A DNA stretch of 64,000 nt from Ooceraea biroi (taxonomy: Eukaryota > Arthropoda > Insecta > Hymenoptera > Formicidae). The notes under the pieces were generated by a model that saw only the letters and a program-made list of their open reading frames with translations, made no database searches and was not told the DNA's origin. Below, in pieces: positions 1 through 13,469 of this stretch (the first letter of the stretch is position 1; each line of letters begins with the position of its first letter). The stretch covers positions 1,302,001 to 1,366,000 of the forward strand of contig NC_039518.1 in assembly GCF_003672135.1 (NCBI RefSeq). Reading direction: 5' to 3'. The position numbers and the translations under genes were made by a program.

Positions 1-908
1 GGCGTGCAGGCGGCAGGTACGCCAGTAGGCATTAGGAATAATCCTGCGGGGCGCAGAGCCACAGTTACGCGACATACGTACGATAATGGTTATTACCATT
101 CCTCCCTTCCTTCCTTCTTCTTTCCTTCCTTCCTTTCTCGTCAAAAGATATGAGAAGAGGAGAGGAGAGTAAGCGCACTCTGCCATGATATCGTCGACGA
201 TACGGACACGCGTACCTTCCCGGAAAGGTAATCAACGCCAACTGAAATCTCCACGAGAGCGAGTAAAATCTTTCGTGGTAACATTAAACCGGGCCGGAGG
301 ATCCTTTTCCCTTCATTGCGACGCGGAGGGAAGGAGACAGAAGAGGGGAGAGAGGGTGGTCGTAATCAGACGGCTTCTAGGGAGGACGGAGGAGACGACG
401 ACGTGGTGGAGAGCAATTTTCCGTTGAGAAACCCGCTTGCACCCGCCGTCTTATTACTCTCTCTCCTCCCGCCCCCCCTCTGCGTGGCAGAAGATCCAGA
501 GAGAGAGAGAGAAATCCTTTCCATCCACTCGAATCTTCTTCCTTCCGCGTGCACATCGGCGCGGTATCCTTATTGCTTCCTGTCGGCCGACGTTTGGATA
601 GCAAACGACAGGGATATCCCAGTTACGTATCTATCGGTGGCCGGAATTCCGACATCCTTTTGCCGGTCGATGGAGTATTTCAAAGTGCCGACTGATTTTT
701 ACGGTGCCGAGAGGAAGGGAACATCCTTGCTCGTCATGCATTGCACCCTTTACGCATTCCTTCCATTTCACGTTTCTTCTTGCATAGTTCAAGCAGCACT
801 CCGAGCTCATAATTACGCGTTCGCATCGTTTTTCATTTTACTACTTATTTTATTTAATCATATGTATTTTTATATACGTTGAGTTTGTGAGAAAGTTCAA
901 GTACTCAC
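1..908. other. Left-edge sequence with no recognisable gene
   Basis: This stretch holds CT- and GA-rich low-complexity runs (about 100-150 and 500-512) and open frames that show no family signature. It lies downstream of the last visible alpha-mannosidase exon, so it is probably intron of that gene. I found no exon matching the next expected part of the glycosyl hydrolase domain. Confidence 0.4.
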
Positions 909-1535
909 CCTCAATGAGTTGATCCAACATGGCGTAAATGTGAGTAGTCGCTTCGTCGGTCATTACCCATCCTCCGGTGGTCATCTCTAGTCGACCATCC
1001 TTGACTAATTTTTTCACGACCATCTTCTTCGTCGGGTGAGCACTGCAAATGAAATCGATACAATGTACGAGATATCGAAGCAATGTATTGCCGTAAAACA
1101 AAATTCAATCCGTCAAAGATCAGATAAAATATCCTTCCAAACATGAAACATCAATTTTGACTGAAACGGGATCTACTTCAAATTCATCGATCAACGTACA
1201 GACGAAGATTATTCACAGATGAATTTATATCGTGCAACAGCTGTGCTGCACCTGTAAAACGATCGATTCTGTTTGATTTGGATTTCTACGGTAAATTTAA
1301 TCATTTTCGCGTGACTCAGACCTGCCGCGCTTGTTTTATACTACCTATCACGCGATTCGGGGATTGCAAATCATATTTATCGTTGCCGTCGCATTTCAGC
1401 CGACTAGGATTTAGGTGATTTGTGCGTCCGAGTGTTATGTACGACCTACATAACGTTCCCTATTCGAAGGTGGTTTCCACATTACGTCGTTTATGTCGGT
1501 CATAAAGCCGCCACGGATTCTACCTGTTATACGTT

Positions 1536-1573
<38 letters not shown>

Positions 1574-4500
1574 CTCGGTGGCTAGTGGTTGGTTTAAGGT
1601 CACTAAAGCTAAGGTGGTTACTCCCCGAGCCAAGTCGGGGCGTTTTGGGGATGAGCCTTTCTCGACGCGGGTCTGCTTAAACTACGCCGGCACTGACATA
1701 ATAAATTTTTTATGGGGACCAAAAACGTGCGATGCATACCGATATAAGTTCGCGATGTACTATATTCTCAGAGTTTAGAGTCGTTATAAAAAATGACTGA
1801 CCGTCTTTATATCGCAAACTGGAATTTTCGAAAGGCGCAAGGATAAAAAGAATATTTCAATTTCAATGTCATTAGATATTCAGTATTCCTTTGCAAAAAG
1901 TTTTTTCGCAAAGTTAATAATTATCTATTAATCACCTGTCCCACCACAGCGATAGAAATGATACTTCGCTCCAGATAAAGGTCATGTTCGGCCATTGCTG
2001 CAGTTTCGAGACCATATTATTCAGGATGCTTCTCGTGGAACTGTGAAAGTATTGTTCGAATGTCTTCAGCCATCCCGGATCGGTGTGACTGTGAGGCACA
2101 AGGATAACCTGGAAAAGAGAAACGCAATACTGTCGTGAGTCGTATTATAGAAACGTGTCACAGATAACGATATGCAGGAAAGTTCGTGCAACTTAATGTT
2201 GTTTTCATATATCTCACCTATTCTGCAATTTTCCTAATTTACAGCAAATTGCGGCAATTAGGAATTTCGGTTCAAGTGCGGAAATTACGAAACTCGACTC
2301 GAATACCTTTTGGTTTACTTATTCACGTAAAGGCAAAGAGAAAACTTTGATAGGTACATGTGCGGGTCCTAGATAACTTGGCTGTAATAGCTGTCCCATA
2401 ATGACGTGAACAGCGGAACAACCACGTCAATATCACGTAATTGATACACGTACCACCGTAGCGAGTTAATAATTCAAATATGACGTGAGAAGCAACATCG
2501 TGCCCAACACAATTCGCGAGATTTATTACGTATTATTGCCGATAAGCTTGTGCTGTTTGAGACGTCTCCATGTTCACAAATTGAAATTTACCTCTCCTTT
2601 TGTCATTTGCATCAAGTTGGGAAAATCCAATAGCTATTGGGTTGGCCAAAAAGTAATTGCGTTTTTTTTATATAAATAAAAGGCGAATTTTTCATGGGAA
2701 ACAAAAACTTTATTAAACAATATATTGTCCATTTTGTTTGATTATCTTTTGCCATTTTTCAAGCAACTTCAAGATTCCGCGCTCAAAAAAGTTCTTATCT
2801 TTTTCAGCAAAAAACAATTCCAAGAACGATTTGATATCCTCATCAGCAGTCAAGGTTTTACCATTCAAGGAGTTTTGCAAAGAACGAAACAAATGGTAGT
2901 CTGATGGTGCCAGGTCTGGCGAATATGGTGGATGTGGTAACACGTCCCATCCAAGCTGCAACAATTTTTCACGAGTGACCAAACTTGTACGTGGTCTAGC
3001 GTTATCATGGTGAAACACAACACCTTTGCGATTCACCAATTCTCGACGTTTCTGTTTGATGGCATCATTTAATTTATCCAGTTGACGACAGTATACGTCT
3101 GAATGAATGGTTCGATTCCTTGCAAGCAGCTCAAAATACACAGTCCCACCAGACTGACAGCATAATCTTTCTTTGGTGAATATCTGCTTTTCAAGTGCTT
3201 TCAGCAGGTTCATCACGCTTGCTCCACCATCTTTTTCGTTTGACGTTGTTGTAGACGATCCATTTTTCGTCGCCTGTTATCATACGTTTCAAAAATCGAT
3301 CATTTTCCTCACGTTTCAAAAGAGAATCGCAGATGTCAATACGCTTAGTGAGATGAATTTCTTTGAGCTCATGTCGTACCCAAATATCGAGCTTACTAAT
3401 GTATCCAAGTCGTTTTAAATGGTTCTCAACACTCGATTTCGATATGTTAAGATTCTCAGCAATCTCTCGGGTCGTTAAACGCCGATTCGAATCGATCAGT
3501 GCCTTTATTTTGTCATCGTCAATTTCGATTGGCCTTCCTGAGCGTGGTGCATCTTTCACATTAAAATCTGCAGATCGAAATTTAGTAAACCAATTTTGAC
3601 ACTGCCGCAGTTTTAAAGCATCTTCGCCATATACATGACATAACTTTTTATGAGCTTGCACAGCGTTTTTCCCTTTTCGGAAGTAACAAAACAAAATATG
3701 AGGAAAATGTTCTTTTTGATTTTCCATTTTGAAATCGACGGCAAAGAAACAATTGTTAACGAAATCGTGTACTTTCTTTTTGTAAAACAAGCTTGAACTG
3801 TGAGTTGTTAACCTACATAATGAATTTGCGGTTTAGAATGAAGTTAGTTACATTTCAAGACATGTACGTCCATCTATTGGAAAAAAACGCAATTACTTTT
3901 TGGCCAACCCAATAATTTTTCCAAATATTCGAGTTTTGCTTGCAAATATAAGCCTATGGATTTCGAGAAGACAGATGAAATCTCGCAGGGCTGTTCATGA
4001 ATGACAGCACGTTGGCGAAGCCAGCTGGATATTTGATTTGCAAGCTATACAAGGCCGGCACAAATTCTTTTAAATCTTTTAAAACGGTAATCAACTCACA
4101 GCGGGAACCGTCGTCACCCCTCTATGCGTACCATTCGAGTTCCACATTTTAACCGAGATTTCAGCTCTACCATCCGTCACCGTCACCGTTGCCATCGTGG
4201 CTACCACCGTCGCTGATCAAATTCGCGTCGGCCTTAATTTCATTTTACGCTCACTACGCAGGCGAATTGAAGTGTTCTTTTGCGCGAAATGCGCTCCCAA
4301 ATTGGCAAGCGAGCCTTCACGTTGATAAAATACATTTCACCAGATCGGGTGGTGTGTCTTTCTATGATGACGGGCAACGCTATTGTCTGTTACGAAATTC
4401 AGACTTTCTACGTGCGTTTACTTTTGGGGATAAATTTGTCTCAAGATGCTTACATAATAAACACACATATGGAACGTTTTACTAAAAATATCAGAGATCC

Positions 4501-7500
4501 TAATCTTACTTATGAGGCAAGAATCAAACGGCGTAGCTATGGTGGTATCTATTTCACGAGACAAATAAGCAAAGTTGTCAACAAACTACAGGCGAGCACT
4601 ATACTCGTTTCTATATGCAAGGACAGAGCGTGGATAAAGGCTTATTGGTATGCATGAGACAAGCGCATCGGGTCATAGCGCCCCTTTAATGCACCCCTGG
4701 CCTTTTGCCCTTTCTCGTCTTCGCCGATCCGGCCGTGGTGCATCGAGTTGTAGTAGACCCTGAGATCCAGTTTCCTCACCTATTGCGCGTGCATACGATG
4801 CCCCACGTCCTTTGTCACTGTGCTATCATGACTTTGTCGGGATCACCGTTATCGCCCTTAATCGCAACACCGAGCACTTTTCGTTGGCGCATGTATACAA
4901 CCATTTTATTACATGGCCACGAGTTTACTAGGATTTCAGGGGAAACAATATCAAGTAAAAGTGCAGTTCGTTTCTCGTAGCCATCCGGAAAATGCAAATA
5001 TTCCTAAGTATTTTCTCAAGTGGAGAGCGGCTTCCATATGTACTAGGTTTGGAGAACTCGGAATGCAAATCGCCGGGTCGTGCTATTTATATATCGATCG
5101 TGGACGAAATAGTGCTCGAGCGAATAAACAATGCGGCCAAAAGAGCAAATAATATGGAGGAAACTAGAACGCGCACATCAAGTTTTAATATTTTAACGGT
5201 CCATCGAAAAGTACATATTGCAGGTAATACTGAAGAGAAAGGAGGAAATGCATGTATCGATGAATCCGATATTTCGCGTTGGTACCAATCATGATGTGCA
5301 TGACAGCACACAGCATGATAAACTTTGAGATTTGCCAGAGAGAACTGTCCCTTCTAGTGCTCGACGGATACCCTCTGAAATCTCCATGCCGAGAGAATTC
5401 AGATCCGAAAGGATATTCCTAGTCCTCGACCCTCGGGATGCATTCAATGCATCTCATCTACGAAATCGCGTCGATCGTTTATCATTGTTGCACATGTTTT
5501 CCAAAGAATAACTGCCGTTACCGCCGTTCATGCTATTGTGTTGCCAGGACAATAGACTGATGAGCCGGTATTGTCAAATTCATTGAAATCCCTTTATACT
5601 GAATTGGATAGGATAGGTGACGAAGATCTTGGAGAAAGAAGGAGAAGAGAGATTGAGAGATAGAAGATGGGAGGAAGAAGGAGGGAGGAAGGGGTGACAA
5701 GAAGAGAGAGGGAGAGTAACGATCAATTGTTTTCTAATGGATACGCATATAATTTTGATTTAGATTTGTCTATTAGGACAGTGAGAATAGAAATTATTTC
5801 AAAGTCTTACCGCAGTGAAAAAAATGAGCGTTTATGGATCTTGGTGGGATTCTATCACATGGAGAACAAAAATATCAAAGGCAGTCCTAATATTTTTACG
5901 TTTGTGATATATTAGAGGGAAACTTATTAGTTATATTTGATATACATGTAATTCTATATGAGACTGAGGCAGATAGGGAACGGAGGGGGGAGAGAGTAAA
6001 TGGGTGATAGAGATCGCAGCACTCTGCCTGCTCTAAAGAGCGTATGCATCCGGTGGGAATCGGTTCGTTTGACGGGGGTTCGGTACGATCGGGTGTCGGG
6101 CGGGTGGTCAAACACTTCGCTCCGACATCCAGTGGTACCCGAGAATTCTGTAATCCTAAGGATTAACATCACGACGGAACGACGAACCGGACGAGTATTT
6201 TCCTGATGATGACGACCCAGTTGGGATTCCAGGTTTCCTCGATTCTGGATATTGGCAAACGACGACGAACGCCGAGACCGAATATTACGTTTTCCGAGGA
6301 ATTTTCTTTTTGAGAGATACAGTAGAGCGGAGCAAATAAAGCCGAGTATATATTCGGCGTCAGGAAAGCAATTATGCTGTACCAAGCAGCAAACTTTTAG
6401 CGCAAACGCACAAATATTCATCCAATAGTACTTTTGGTAAACGTTTACCCGTTTCAACATGGCTCTCCCTCTTATTTGCAAAATTGCAATCGTCGGGATC
6501 GTAATAGAGAAGTTGTTCGTGACCTTTGATCAAACGATTCCGTTAGTTGTCTCGTCAAGAGCAAACCACCATGGGTCTAGGGATGATAGTTAATAGGAGC
6601 TGTACAAAGGTTTTGCCCGAAAACCGCAACATACGGGATTAACAGCGCCCGGAGTGTATTCTCGGCGTAAAGGAAGGGATTTTTTACGAGTGTACACCCG
6701 CAGAACCGTGTTTCCAGTCAGTAAATAAGTAAACAGACGGACTTTCGCTGCATAATTTTGTAGGCGGATCAAACGGATACGTAATTTATAATTTATCGCA
6801 CTTTATAGAAAGAAAGATGATGTTTAACTGCAATACAAACTGGCGTATTTTCGCAGAAGAATCACTAGAATGTGTCAATAATTATCTACTGATATCATCA
6901 TTTTATCATCTTATAGTTAATATAGTCTTGTGTGTATTATAATTATTGCATTATATATATAATAATACAACAATAAAATAAGAACGCCATAACTGTCATT
7001 TTTTACAAGCACAGAGTCAACTGTCGAGCTATAAATGGCGCATTATCGACATTCAAATATGCTTATAATGGCATGTGAGAATCAAAGGAACAATATGATT
7101 GGAAATTTAAATGCCGTAAATTCAAGCGAACGCCCGCCATGAGCGGATCAAGCGAGGGTAACCCGAAAGATCGAGATGCTTTATAGCGTCGTAAACAAGG
7201 GCTCCTTCGCGATTTCATGATTCTCTCAGGGGAATCGCGTTGGACGAGCTTTTTACACCCCCCGGGGTCGTAAATCTTCTCTTTCGCATTAACGGCAACC
7301 GTGAAGAGAAGAGATCTCGCGTGAGCGCGGATATCTCAAAAATTTTTGCTTCAGACAATTCCCCCTTATTTATATCGGCTTGCACTTTCTCTCCGTGTCT
7401 CGTGTGCGACAATCTTTTAATATAATTCTTTCCCTGTTCGTTCGTCATATTACAAAAATGCCATTTATTGGAGTGTAACATAGAGGATATTCCAAAACGA

Positions 7501-7846
7501 TCGAAACCCGGATCAATAACTTGGAGGGATCAAGTTTTCGAAAAAAAATGTTTCAGAAGAAAGTTGTAGTTTAAAAAGGTCTATTTACTAGCCTTAGTTT
7601 GATCTTGGATTGCCAAGGTAAGGTCAAGATTAACTTAATTTTTTTAATGGAAACTTATACACAACGTAATACTTCCAATTGCAATCCTGCAAGTTTTTGC
7701 ACGTTTTATCCTGCATGTTTGCGTACAAGTACTTCAACGGTTAATTAGCTTACCTTTAACGGCGGTCTCGTCGGATCCTTCCGCAGCTCCGCGAAACGCG
7801 CCTCAAAACTGTCGTCCCAATATTCTCGACTTCGCATCCACGAGGG
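909..7846 (-). CDS. alpha-Man-II: Golgi alpha-mannosidase II, partial (three internal exons)
   Basis: Golgi alpha-mannosidase II (glycosyl hydrolase family 38) trims two mannoses from the hybrid N-glycan during complex glycan synthesis; it is a type II membrane enzyme of the Golgi lumen. Three exons join in frame on the minus strand: 7754-7846 (phase 0, ends PPLK), 1936-2108 and 909-1042. All have GT donors and AG acceptors. The second exon begins VILVPHSHTDPGWLKTFEQY. Its HSHTDPGW block carries the zinc-binding His and Asp of the family, with Thr where vertebrate enzymes have Asn. It continues to FIWSEVSFLSLWWD. The third exon gives LEMTTGGWVMTDEATTHIYA and MLDQLIEG. HSHTDPGW rather than HTHDDVGW separates it from the lysosomal enzyme. 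The exons for the membrane anchor and stem should lie at higher coordinates and were not found; the catalytic nucleophile exon lies off the left edge. The 5.6 kb intron between the first two exons carries a mariner. IIa and IIb paralogues cannot be separated here. Confidence 0.88.
1535..1574. repeat. Compound (TC)n(AC)n microsatellite
   Basis: About eight TC units are followed directly by about twelve AC units, inside the alpha-mannosidase intron. Confidence 0.9.
2637..3912 (-). mobile_element. Mariner element, copy 1 (1,276 bp)
   Basis: Terminal inverted repeats start TTGGGTTGGCCAAAAAGTAA at 2637 and end with its complement at 3912. TA dinucleotides flank both ends (2635-2636, 3913-3914), the mariner target site. 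Length and termini are typical for a full-length mariner. The transposase reads on the minus strand and is broken. A second copy lies at 8856-10123 in opposite orientation. Confidence 0.96.
2713..3727 (-). pseudogene. Mariner transposase pseudogene (copy 1)
   Basis: The natural start is the Met of MENQKEHF at 3727; the open frame runs on upstream in the element's leader. The N-terminal half holds the paired helix-turn-helix DNA-binding region (RQCQNWFTKFRSADFNVKDA; LTTREIAENLNISKSSVENH) and TGDEKW with the first catalytic Asp. An in-frame TGA stops translation at 3191-3193, followed by a small frame-changing deletion near 3140. The C-terminal half then reads in another frame with HHDNARP (second Asp) and YSPDLAPSDYHLF (third Asp). 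The second and third Asp are 34 residues apart, the D,D34D mariner signature. All catalytic residues persist but the reading frame is broken. Confidence 0.93.
3913..7753. other. Intronic sequence, no gene seen
   Basis: This is the rest of the alpha-mannosidase intron. I see GA-rich low complexity at about 5630-5720 and no family-like open frame, RNA gene or mobile element. Confidence 0.45.
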
Positions 7847-8855
7847 CTGCAACAAGAAAATGAGCAAACGTGAGAAATTTCCTGGCTAGCCTCGAGCAAC
7901 GGGTGAAGACGGAAAGACGTAAATTCCGCGACTGCCGGGTGCTCTACAAGCCGGGAAATGAAAAGTATCACTTTTAAGAGATGTTGCGAAACTGCTGCAC
8001 GTGTCTTCGAGAAACGCTTCACAAATATGCCGCTTTAATTTACATTCCTCGCGGAATCTCGTTCAATTAGTGATTTCATGTTGGCGAAAGTAATGAGACT
8101 CCCGCTTTTAACTCCTGGTTAACTCCGTTTCGCATTTATTACTTGTAAATGGACGTTGTAAAATTGCTGCAAGTTGCATCTTCCGAGCGACTCATTAAAA
8201 GGTAAATTCCTTCTAGAATCTCGTTTACTACATCGCATATATTCGTCTCTTCGCAGATTTGACACGCAGGACGATACTTCTATCTATCCGTACATAGCGT
8301 AGAATTGTTGTCAAAGTAATAAGTCATTAACTAAGTAATCCGGGTCGCGTCTAAATAATGATTCAACAAAGGCAATGCTGAAAACAGGGAATTTTGTTTT
8401 TTAAAGGCTGCCTATCCTGCTACAATACAAAATTAATATACGACAAGCTATGTTGTGCTGTTATAAGTATGCATTGAGTTTGATTCATCGCTATCTGGAC
8501 GCGACCTAATTACTTAGTTAATAACCTAATAAATAATCGATCAATTAAATATATCTAGCTGACGTAGACATAGACTTATGTACATGTCTATGGATGTAGA
8601 CTCTCATCTCTGTCGTGATTTCGCGTGTGCCGTTTCGTCCATTCGTCTCGTGTTAATAACAGCTTTATCGCGGTAATAGTTTTGACGCGATACCTCGCTG
8701 ATAAGGTAAACGCACGGGTAGCAAAGCTACGATCACGTCGACGATTGACCTTACACGAAAGCACCGCAAAGCACCTTCCGAGCACTGAGTGGGATTTTCT
8801 TCGCTGATCTCAGGTGATAGGCAACGTGCCGCGACTGCTCATGTTGCGCTTAATA
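7847..8855. other. Non-coding sequence upstream of the visible mannosidase exons
   Basis: No exon resembling an alpha-mannosidase stem or membrane anchor was found here, and no other recognisable feature. The open frames have no known signature. Confidence 0.4.
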
Positions 8856-10123
8856 TTGGGTTGGCCAAAAAGTAATTGCGTTTTTTCCAATAGATGGATA
8901 TACATGTCTTGAAATGTAACTAACTTCATTCTAAACCAAATTCATTATGTAGGTTAACAACTCACAGTTCAAGCTTGTTTTACAAAAAGAAAGTACACGA
9001 TTTCGTTAACAATTGTTTTTGCCGTCGATTTCAAAATGGAAAATCAAAAAGAACATTTTCCATATTTTGTTTTATTACTTCCGAAAAGGGAAAAACGCTG
9101 TGCAAGCTCATAAAAAGTTATGTGATGTATATGGCGAAGATGCTTTAAAACTGCGGCAGTGTCAAAATTGGTTTACTAAATTTCGATCTGCAGATTTTAA
9201 TGTGAAAGATGCACCACGCTCAGGAAGGCCAATCGAAATTGATGATGACAAAATAAAGGCACTGATCGATTCGAATCGGCGTTTAACGACACGAGAGATT
9301 GCTGAGAATCTTAACATATCGAAATCGAGTGTTGAAAACCATTTAAAACGACTTGGATACATTAGTAAGCTCGATATTTGGGTACCATGAGCTCAAAGAA
9401 ATTCATCTCACTAAGCGTATTGACATCTGCGATTCTCTTTTGAAACGTGAGGAAAATGATCGATTTTTGAAACGTATGATAACAGGCGACGAAAAATGGA
9501 TCGTCTACAACAACGTCAAACGAAAAAGATCGTGGAGCAAGCGTGATGAACCTGCTGAAAGCACTTGAAAAGCAGATATTCACCAAAGAAAGATTATGCT
9601 GTCAGTCTGGTGGACTTTAAAGGTATATTTTGAGCTGCTTGCAAGGAATCAAACCATTAATTCAGACGTATACTGTCGTCAACTGGATAAATTAAATGAT
9701 GCCATCAAACAGAAACGTCGAGAATTGGTGAATCGCAAAGGTGTTGTGTTTCACCATGATAACGCTAGACCACGTACAAGTTTGGTCACTCGAAAAATTG
9801 TTGCAGCTTGGATGGGATGTGTTACCACATCCACCATATTCGCCAGACCTGGCACCATCAGATTACCATTTGTTTCGTTCTTTGCAAAACGCCTTGAATG
9901 GTAAAACCTTTACTGCTGATGAGGATATCAAATCGTTGTTGGAATTGTTTTTTGAAAAAGATAAGAACTTTTTTGAGCGCGGAATCTTGAAGTTGCCTGA
10001 AAAATGGCAAAAGATAATCAAACAAAATGGACAATATATTGTTTAATAAAGTTTTTGTTCCATGAAAATTCGCCTTTATTTTATAAAAAAAACGCAATTA
10101 TTTTTGGCCTTGGGCCAACCCCA
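8856..10123 (+). mobile_element. Mariner element, copy 2 (about 1,268 bp)
   Basis: Same family as the element at 2637-3912, in the opposite orientation. The left terminal repeat begins TTGGGTTGGCCAAAAAGTAA at 8856 after a TA. The right terminal repeat is damaged by a short duplication (GGCCTTGGGCCAACC) and ends near 10123 before TA, merging into an AT repeat. Nearly every base of the interior matches copy 1. Confidence 0.94.
9036..10046 (+). pseudogene. Mariner transposase pseudogene (copy 2)
   Basis: The expected start MENQKEH lies at 9036 and is soon followed by a frameshift. The HTH region reads to about 9390 and breaks where two bases are missing relative to copy 1 (IWVP instead of IWVRHEL). 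The frame then runs through TGDEKW and stops at the same TGA as copy 1 (9566-9568). After further shifts the C-terminal part reads with HHDNARP and YSPDLAPSDYHLF to the stop at 10046. At least three frame changes plus the stop make it inactive. Confidence 0.92.
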
Positions 10124-11214
10124 TATATATATATGTTATGTATGTCATATATTCAATAAAGAAATTTAAATTAATATTAAAAAAAAAAAAGGGGCATGTA
10201 CATAAAAAAATTTTTTATGGTAACCAAAATATTTTATTTGGCAAATAAACAGAAATACCAGACATTTTTTGCAAGGGTACAGGGGAAAATGCCAAAAACC
10301 CTTACAGTATTCATAACAATTATTTTAACGTTTTCACAAAACAAATTAACATTTATAATGAACTTATAATATAATTAAATAATATATTAACAACACGGGC
10401 GCGAGTGGAATAATATGAACAGAACGTCTTTTTTTAGGTTCATTGGATATCATATAAACAAATTTTACGAATAATTTTAAAAAAGTAAAATTATTGCACT
10501 ATTAAATATAATTTTGGCACATTTAAAGTATTGCACACATGTTGGGGCAAAAAATATTAGAGGGCGGCAAATCTATAGCTTTCTAATTTTTTATATTTTA
10601 TATAATTACTGTTTGCATTAAAGCTTTTTGTAGATTTATATCTATCACACTGATACGGGTCTTTTATTATATATACGCATATTTTATTTTTCAATATTAA
10701 TAATGTTTCCGAATAATAATATTCATCTATTATTATTATTATACTTAATAAATAACACAAATCCCTATTTAAAAAAAGGCAGGCGTTAAAGGTGTTTATA
10801 TTTATTATTTCAGTCGTGTTTATCAATTCAATTTGTCAGAATTGGACATGCCCGTTTTCCATCAAGCGTTCCTAAGAAATAATAAATAAAAATTGTCAAT
10901 ATAAAAAACGCACTGGACAGCCACTGACCATTTCTGGCATTCGCACACGAAGTATCAAGTCACACGGAAAAAGTTCGAGGAACAAGCGGAGAGGGAACAA
11001 ACCAATCAGCATCCCGGAAAGGAAGGCCTCAACTATTTCGATAAAAAAACTTCACGGGAATTAACACGCCTCTTTTAGAAATAGGAAATATTGTTAAGTT
11101 AATACTTTTTAAAAAAAAAAAAACGCTTGGACTGACAGGGACTATGGGCTTTTTATCATCTTATTTTATCTTTGCCTCATTATATTATAAAAAGAATAAC
11201 ATATTTAACTACAA
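10124..11214. other. AT-rich spacer
   Basis: AT-rich DNA with poly-A and poly-T runs and no supported gene. A short GC-richer patch at about 10960-11030 shows no recognisable feature. Confidence 0.4.
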
Positions 11215-12490
11215 ATGTGGTGAATCAAACAAAATTACCTTTTTTAAAAAAAGGGACAAAGAAAGCGCCAACGTATACGCGCCTGAAGTTTCTTTTCAAA
11301 AAAGGGAGCTTCTAGCAAAACTAATGATATGAAACACAATTGCGCCAATACAAATGGGTATTTTGCAACGCGAGAAAAATGCTAATTACTTTATTATTAC
11401 TTTTGGCCCGATATTCATTGTTGATTCTGATTTAAGGACCTTCTAAGTACATTAATAGAGATATTTAAACAATCACAGTCGTAATGTAGCATCTTAAGAC
11501 ATTTTTTAGATGTCTGGAATAAAATGGACTATGAATACTAGGCCTCTGTTCATATTAAAACATTAATGACATAATAATATTAAGGCAGAATTATTTTTAT
11601 ATCGAATAATATTTTAATAATAGAATAGGCTGTAGTTCCGTTATTATGTCGTGCTTCGTCTTGTTCATCTGGTTATTGGTAAATAATTACTCCTTTCATT
11701 ATAATTATAACTCATTAATAGCTTTTTCATATAACATTAAAATATATAAGAGTATATAGTCAAATTCCTGTTTCTGGTATTTGGATGGTGAAAAATGATC
11801 TTTCCATATTAGTCGCAAAAAATCTTTTAAAGGGGCTTGTCGTTTTGACCATCAAAGAAGGTTTTTACCCAGTTTCATCGAAATGGAGGTAAGTCGTTTA
11901 AAAATCTAATTAAGCGAAAATAATTTGTCAAAATATTTTTTTTGGGAAACCTTTAAAAAAGCCGCACATGAAACCTTCGACATTGGCGCTTGAATATTGA
12001 TGTACTGAGACTATATACTGTAAAAGTTCTCACAATGGAAGGGTGGGCCTTTCGGACTACCAAGCCTATTTCTATGTATTAAAAATTTATTCGTATAAAA
12101 ATATCTGCTTATATTCATTATTCCTTTATTTTTTAATATAAAGGCTAGTAATTCTCATAGTCCATTCTTATCCAGACGATCTGAAGTAATGTCTTAAGCG
12201 ATCTAATCTACCGCTGTATGATTGGAGTTCCAAATACTCTTCATCAATGTATTTTTTAAGATGGCTTAAATTCAGGAATCAACAGTGAATATCGGCCAAA
12301 AGTAATAATAAAGTATTAAGATGTTCTGATCTTGCATAAAATACCATTGTAGTTGGCGCAATTTGTTCATATCATTAAGTTTTGTAAGTCCTTTTTTGAA
12401 GAACTTCAGTGCGCGTATCTTGGGCGTTTTTTGGGTACCTTTTTTTTAAAAAAAGGTAATTTTGGGTTTGTAAAATTAAACCAGCACTAC
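11215..12490. repeat. Old, diverged foldback (inverted repeat)
   Basis: The sequence from about 11225 (ACCTTTTTTAAAAAAAGG) to 11560 is repeated in inverted orientation at about 12130-12470. Matching blocks include the ACGCGC...TGAAGTT, CTAATGATATGAA and GCGCCAA segments and the TAGTCCATT region. Substitutions and small indels are frequent, so it is much older than the near-perfect hairpins elsewhere in the window. The central loop is about 550 bp and shows no ORF. Confidence 0.75.
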
Positions 12491-12765
12491 ACCAACAATA
12501 ATGACCTTATATAACAGTAGAGATTACTTTGTAATTGAATATAAAGAGTAATAAGCTCAACATAATTATACACATAATTATAAAAAAATTTTGTTTGTTA
12601 TGAAATTTCCCTATATTTTGATACTGTAGCTTTATTCGTTCGTAATCAAATAATTTAATCGAAGACATCACAAGGTACACGAAAATTCATTAAAATACGT
12701 GGTTTATTTACGGGTCGCCATCGCCATACAACACAAATAATTCGGAGATATCTATACAAACATCG

Positions 12766-12990
12766 TTTTCCATATATTCTGTGGAGATATTCGAAAAGCA
12801 TTATTTATAAACAGTTCCATGAATGTTCTATAATGTTATTGGTATGTTATTTGGTAAGTACTCAGAATTTCATATAACATATTAGGGGATTTCCACATTG
12901 AATATTCTTATAGATTTTTATTTTTAATAATATTTCCACTATTCCTTAGAATATTCTATATAGAATATCCTATAAAATACATATAGAGAA
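12766..12990. repeat. Dispersed AT-rich repeat (inverted copy at 60420-60635)
   Basis: The stretch contains AATATTC-type motifs, an AACAGTTCCA block and a GTTATTTGGTAAGTACTCAG block. The same blocks occur in reverse complement at 60420-60635, inside the AT-rich insertion in the 55-61 kb LTR. The downstream TTGTGCTGTATG motif at about 13195 also matches the end of that insertion at 60628-60639. Confidence 0.7.
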
Positions 12991-13469
12991 ACAGTCCATG
13001 AAACATACGCCAAAATGTTTCATAGAAAATATGCTACAGAATATTTAATAGACATTCAGAGAATGTGAGTTTTTGTCTATCGTGTCAAATAATATAGCAA
13101 TAGAGAAAGGTTCACAAAAACCACTCTGAAGCATTATATGAGAATATTCTAAACATTCTCGCCGATATTATTCTATAATGATCATAGAAGAATTTGTGCT
13201 GTATGAGATATATCGGGGAATGTTTAGAATATTCTCATCATAATGGCTTCAGGCAGTTTCTGTGAACGCTCCATGGAACATTTTGAAGTAGGACAAAAAC
13301 TCACATTCTCTGCAATGTCTAATATTTTTGTAGGCATATCTATGACAATTTTGCGTATGTTGTATGGAGCTGTTCTATAACGGATAATTCTAACTCTAAA
13401 TAATAAGTGTTTGAAATTTTTCAAACCACTTTTTCCGGTTGTCCCGCCGGGGTTTTCAAGATGTTTATA

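Noticed and set aside
316..882. 188-codon open frame at the left edge
   Set aside because: Low-complexity start, no domain, and it lies in a region expected to be intron of the mannosidase gene.
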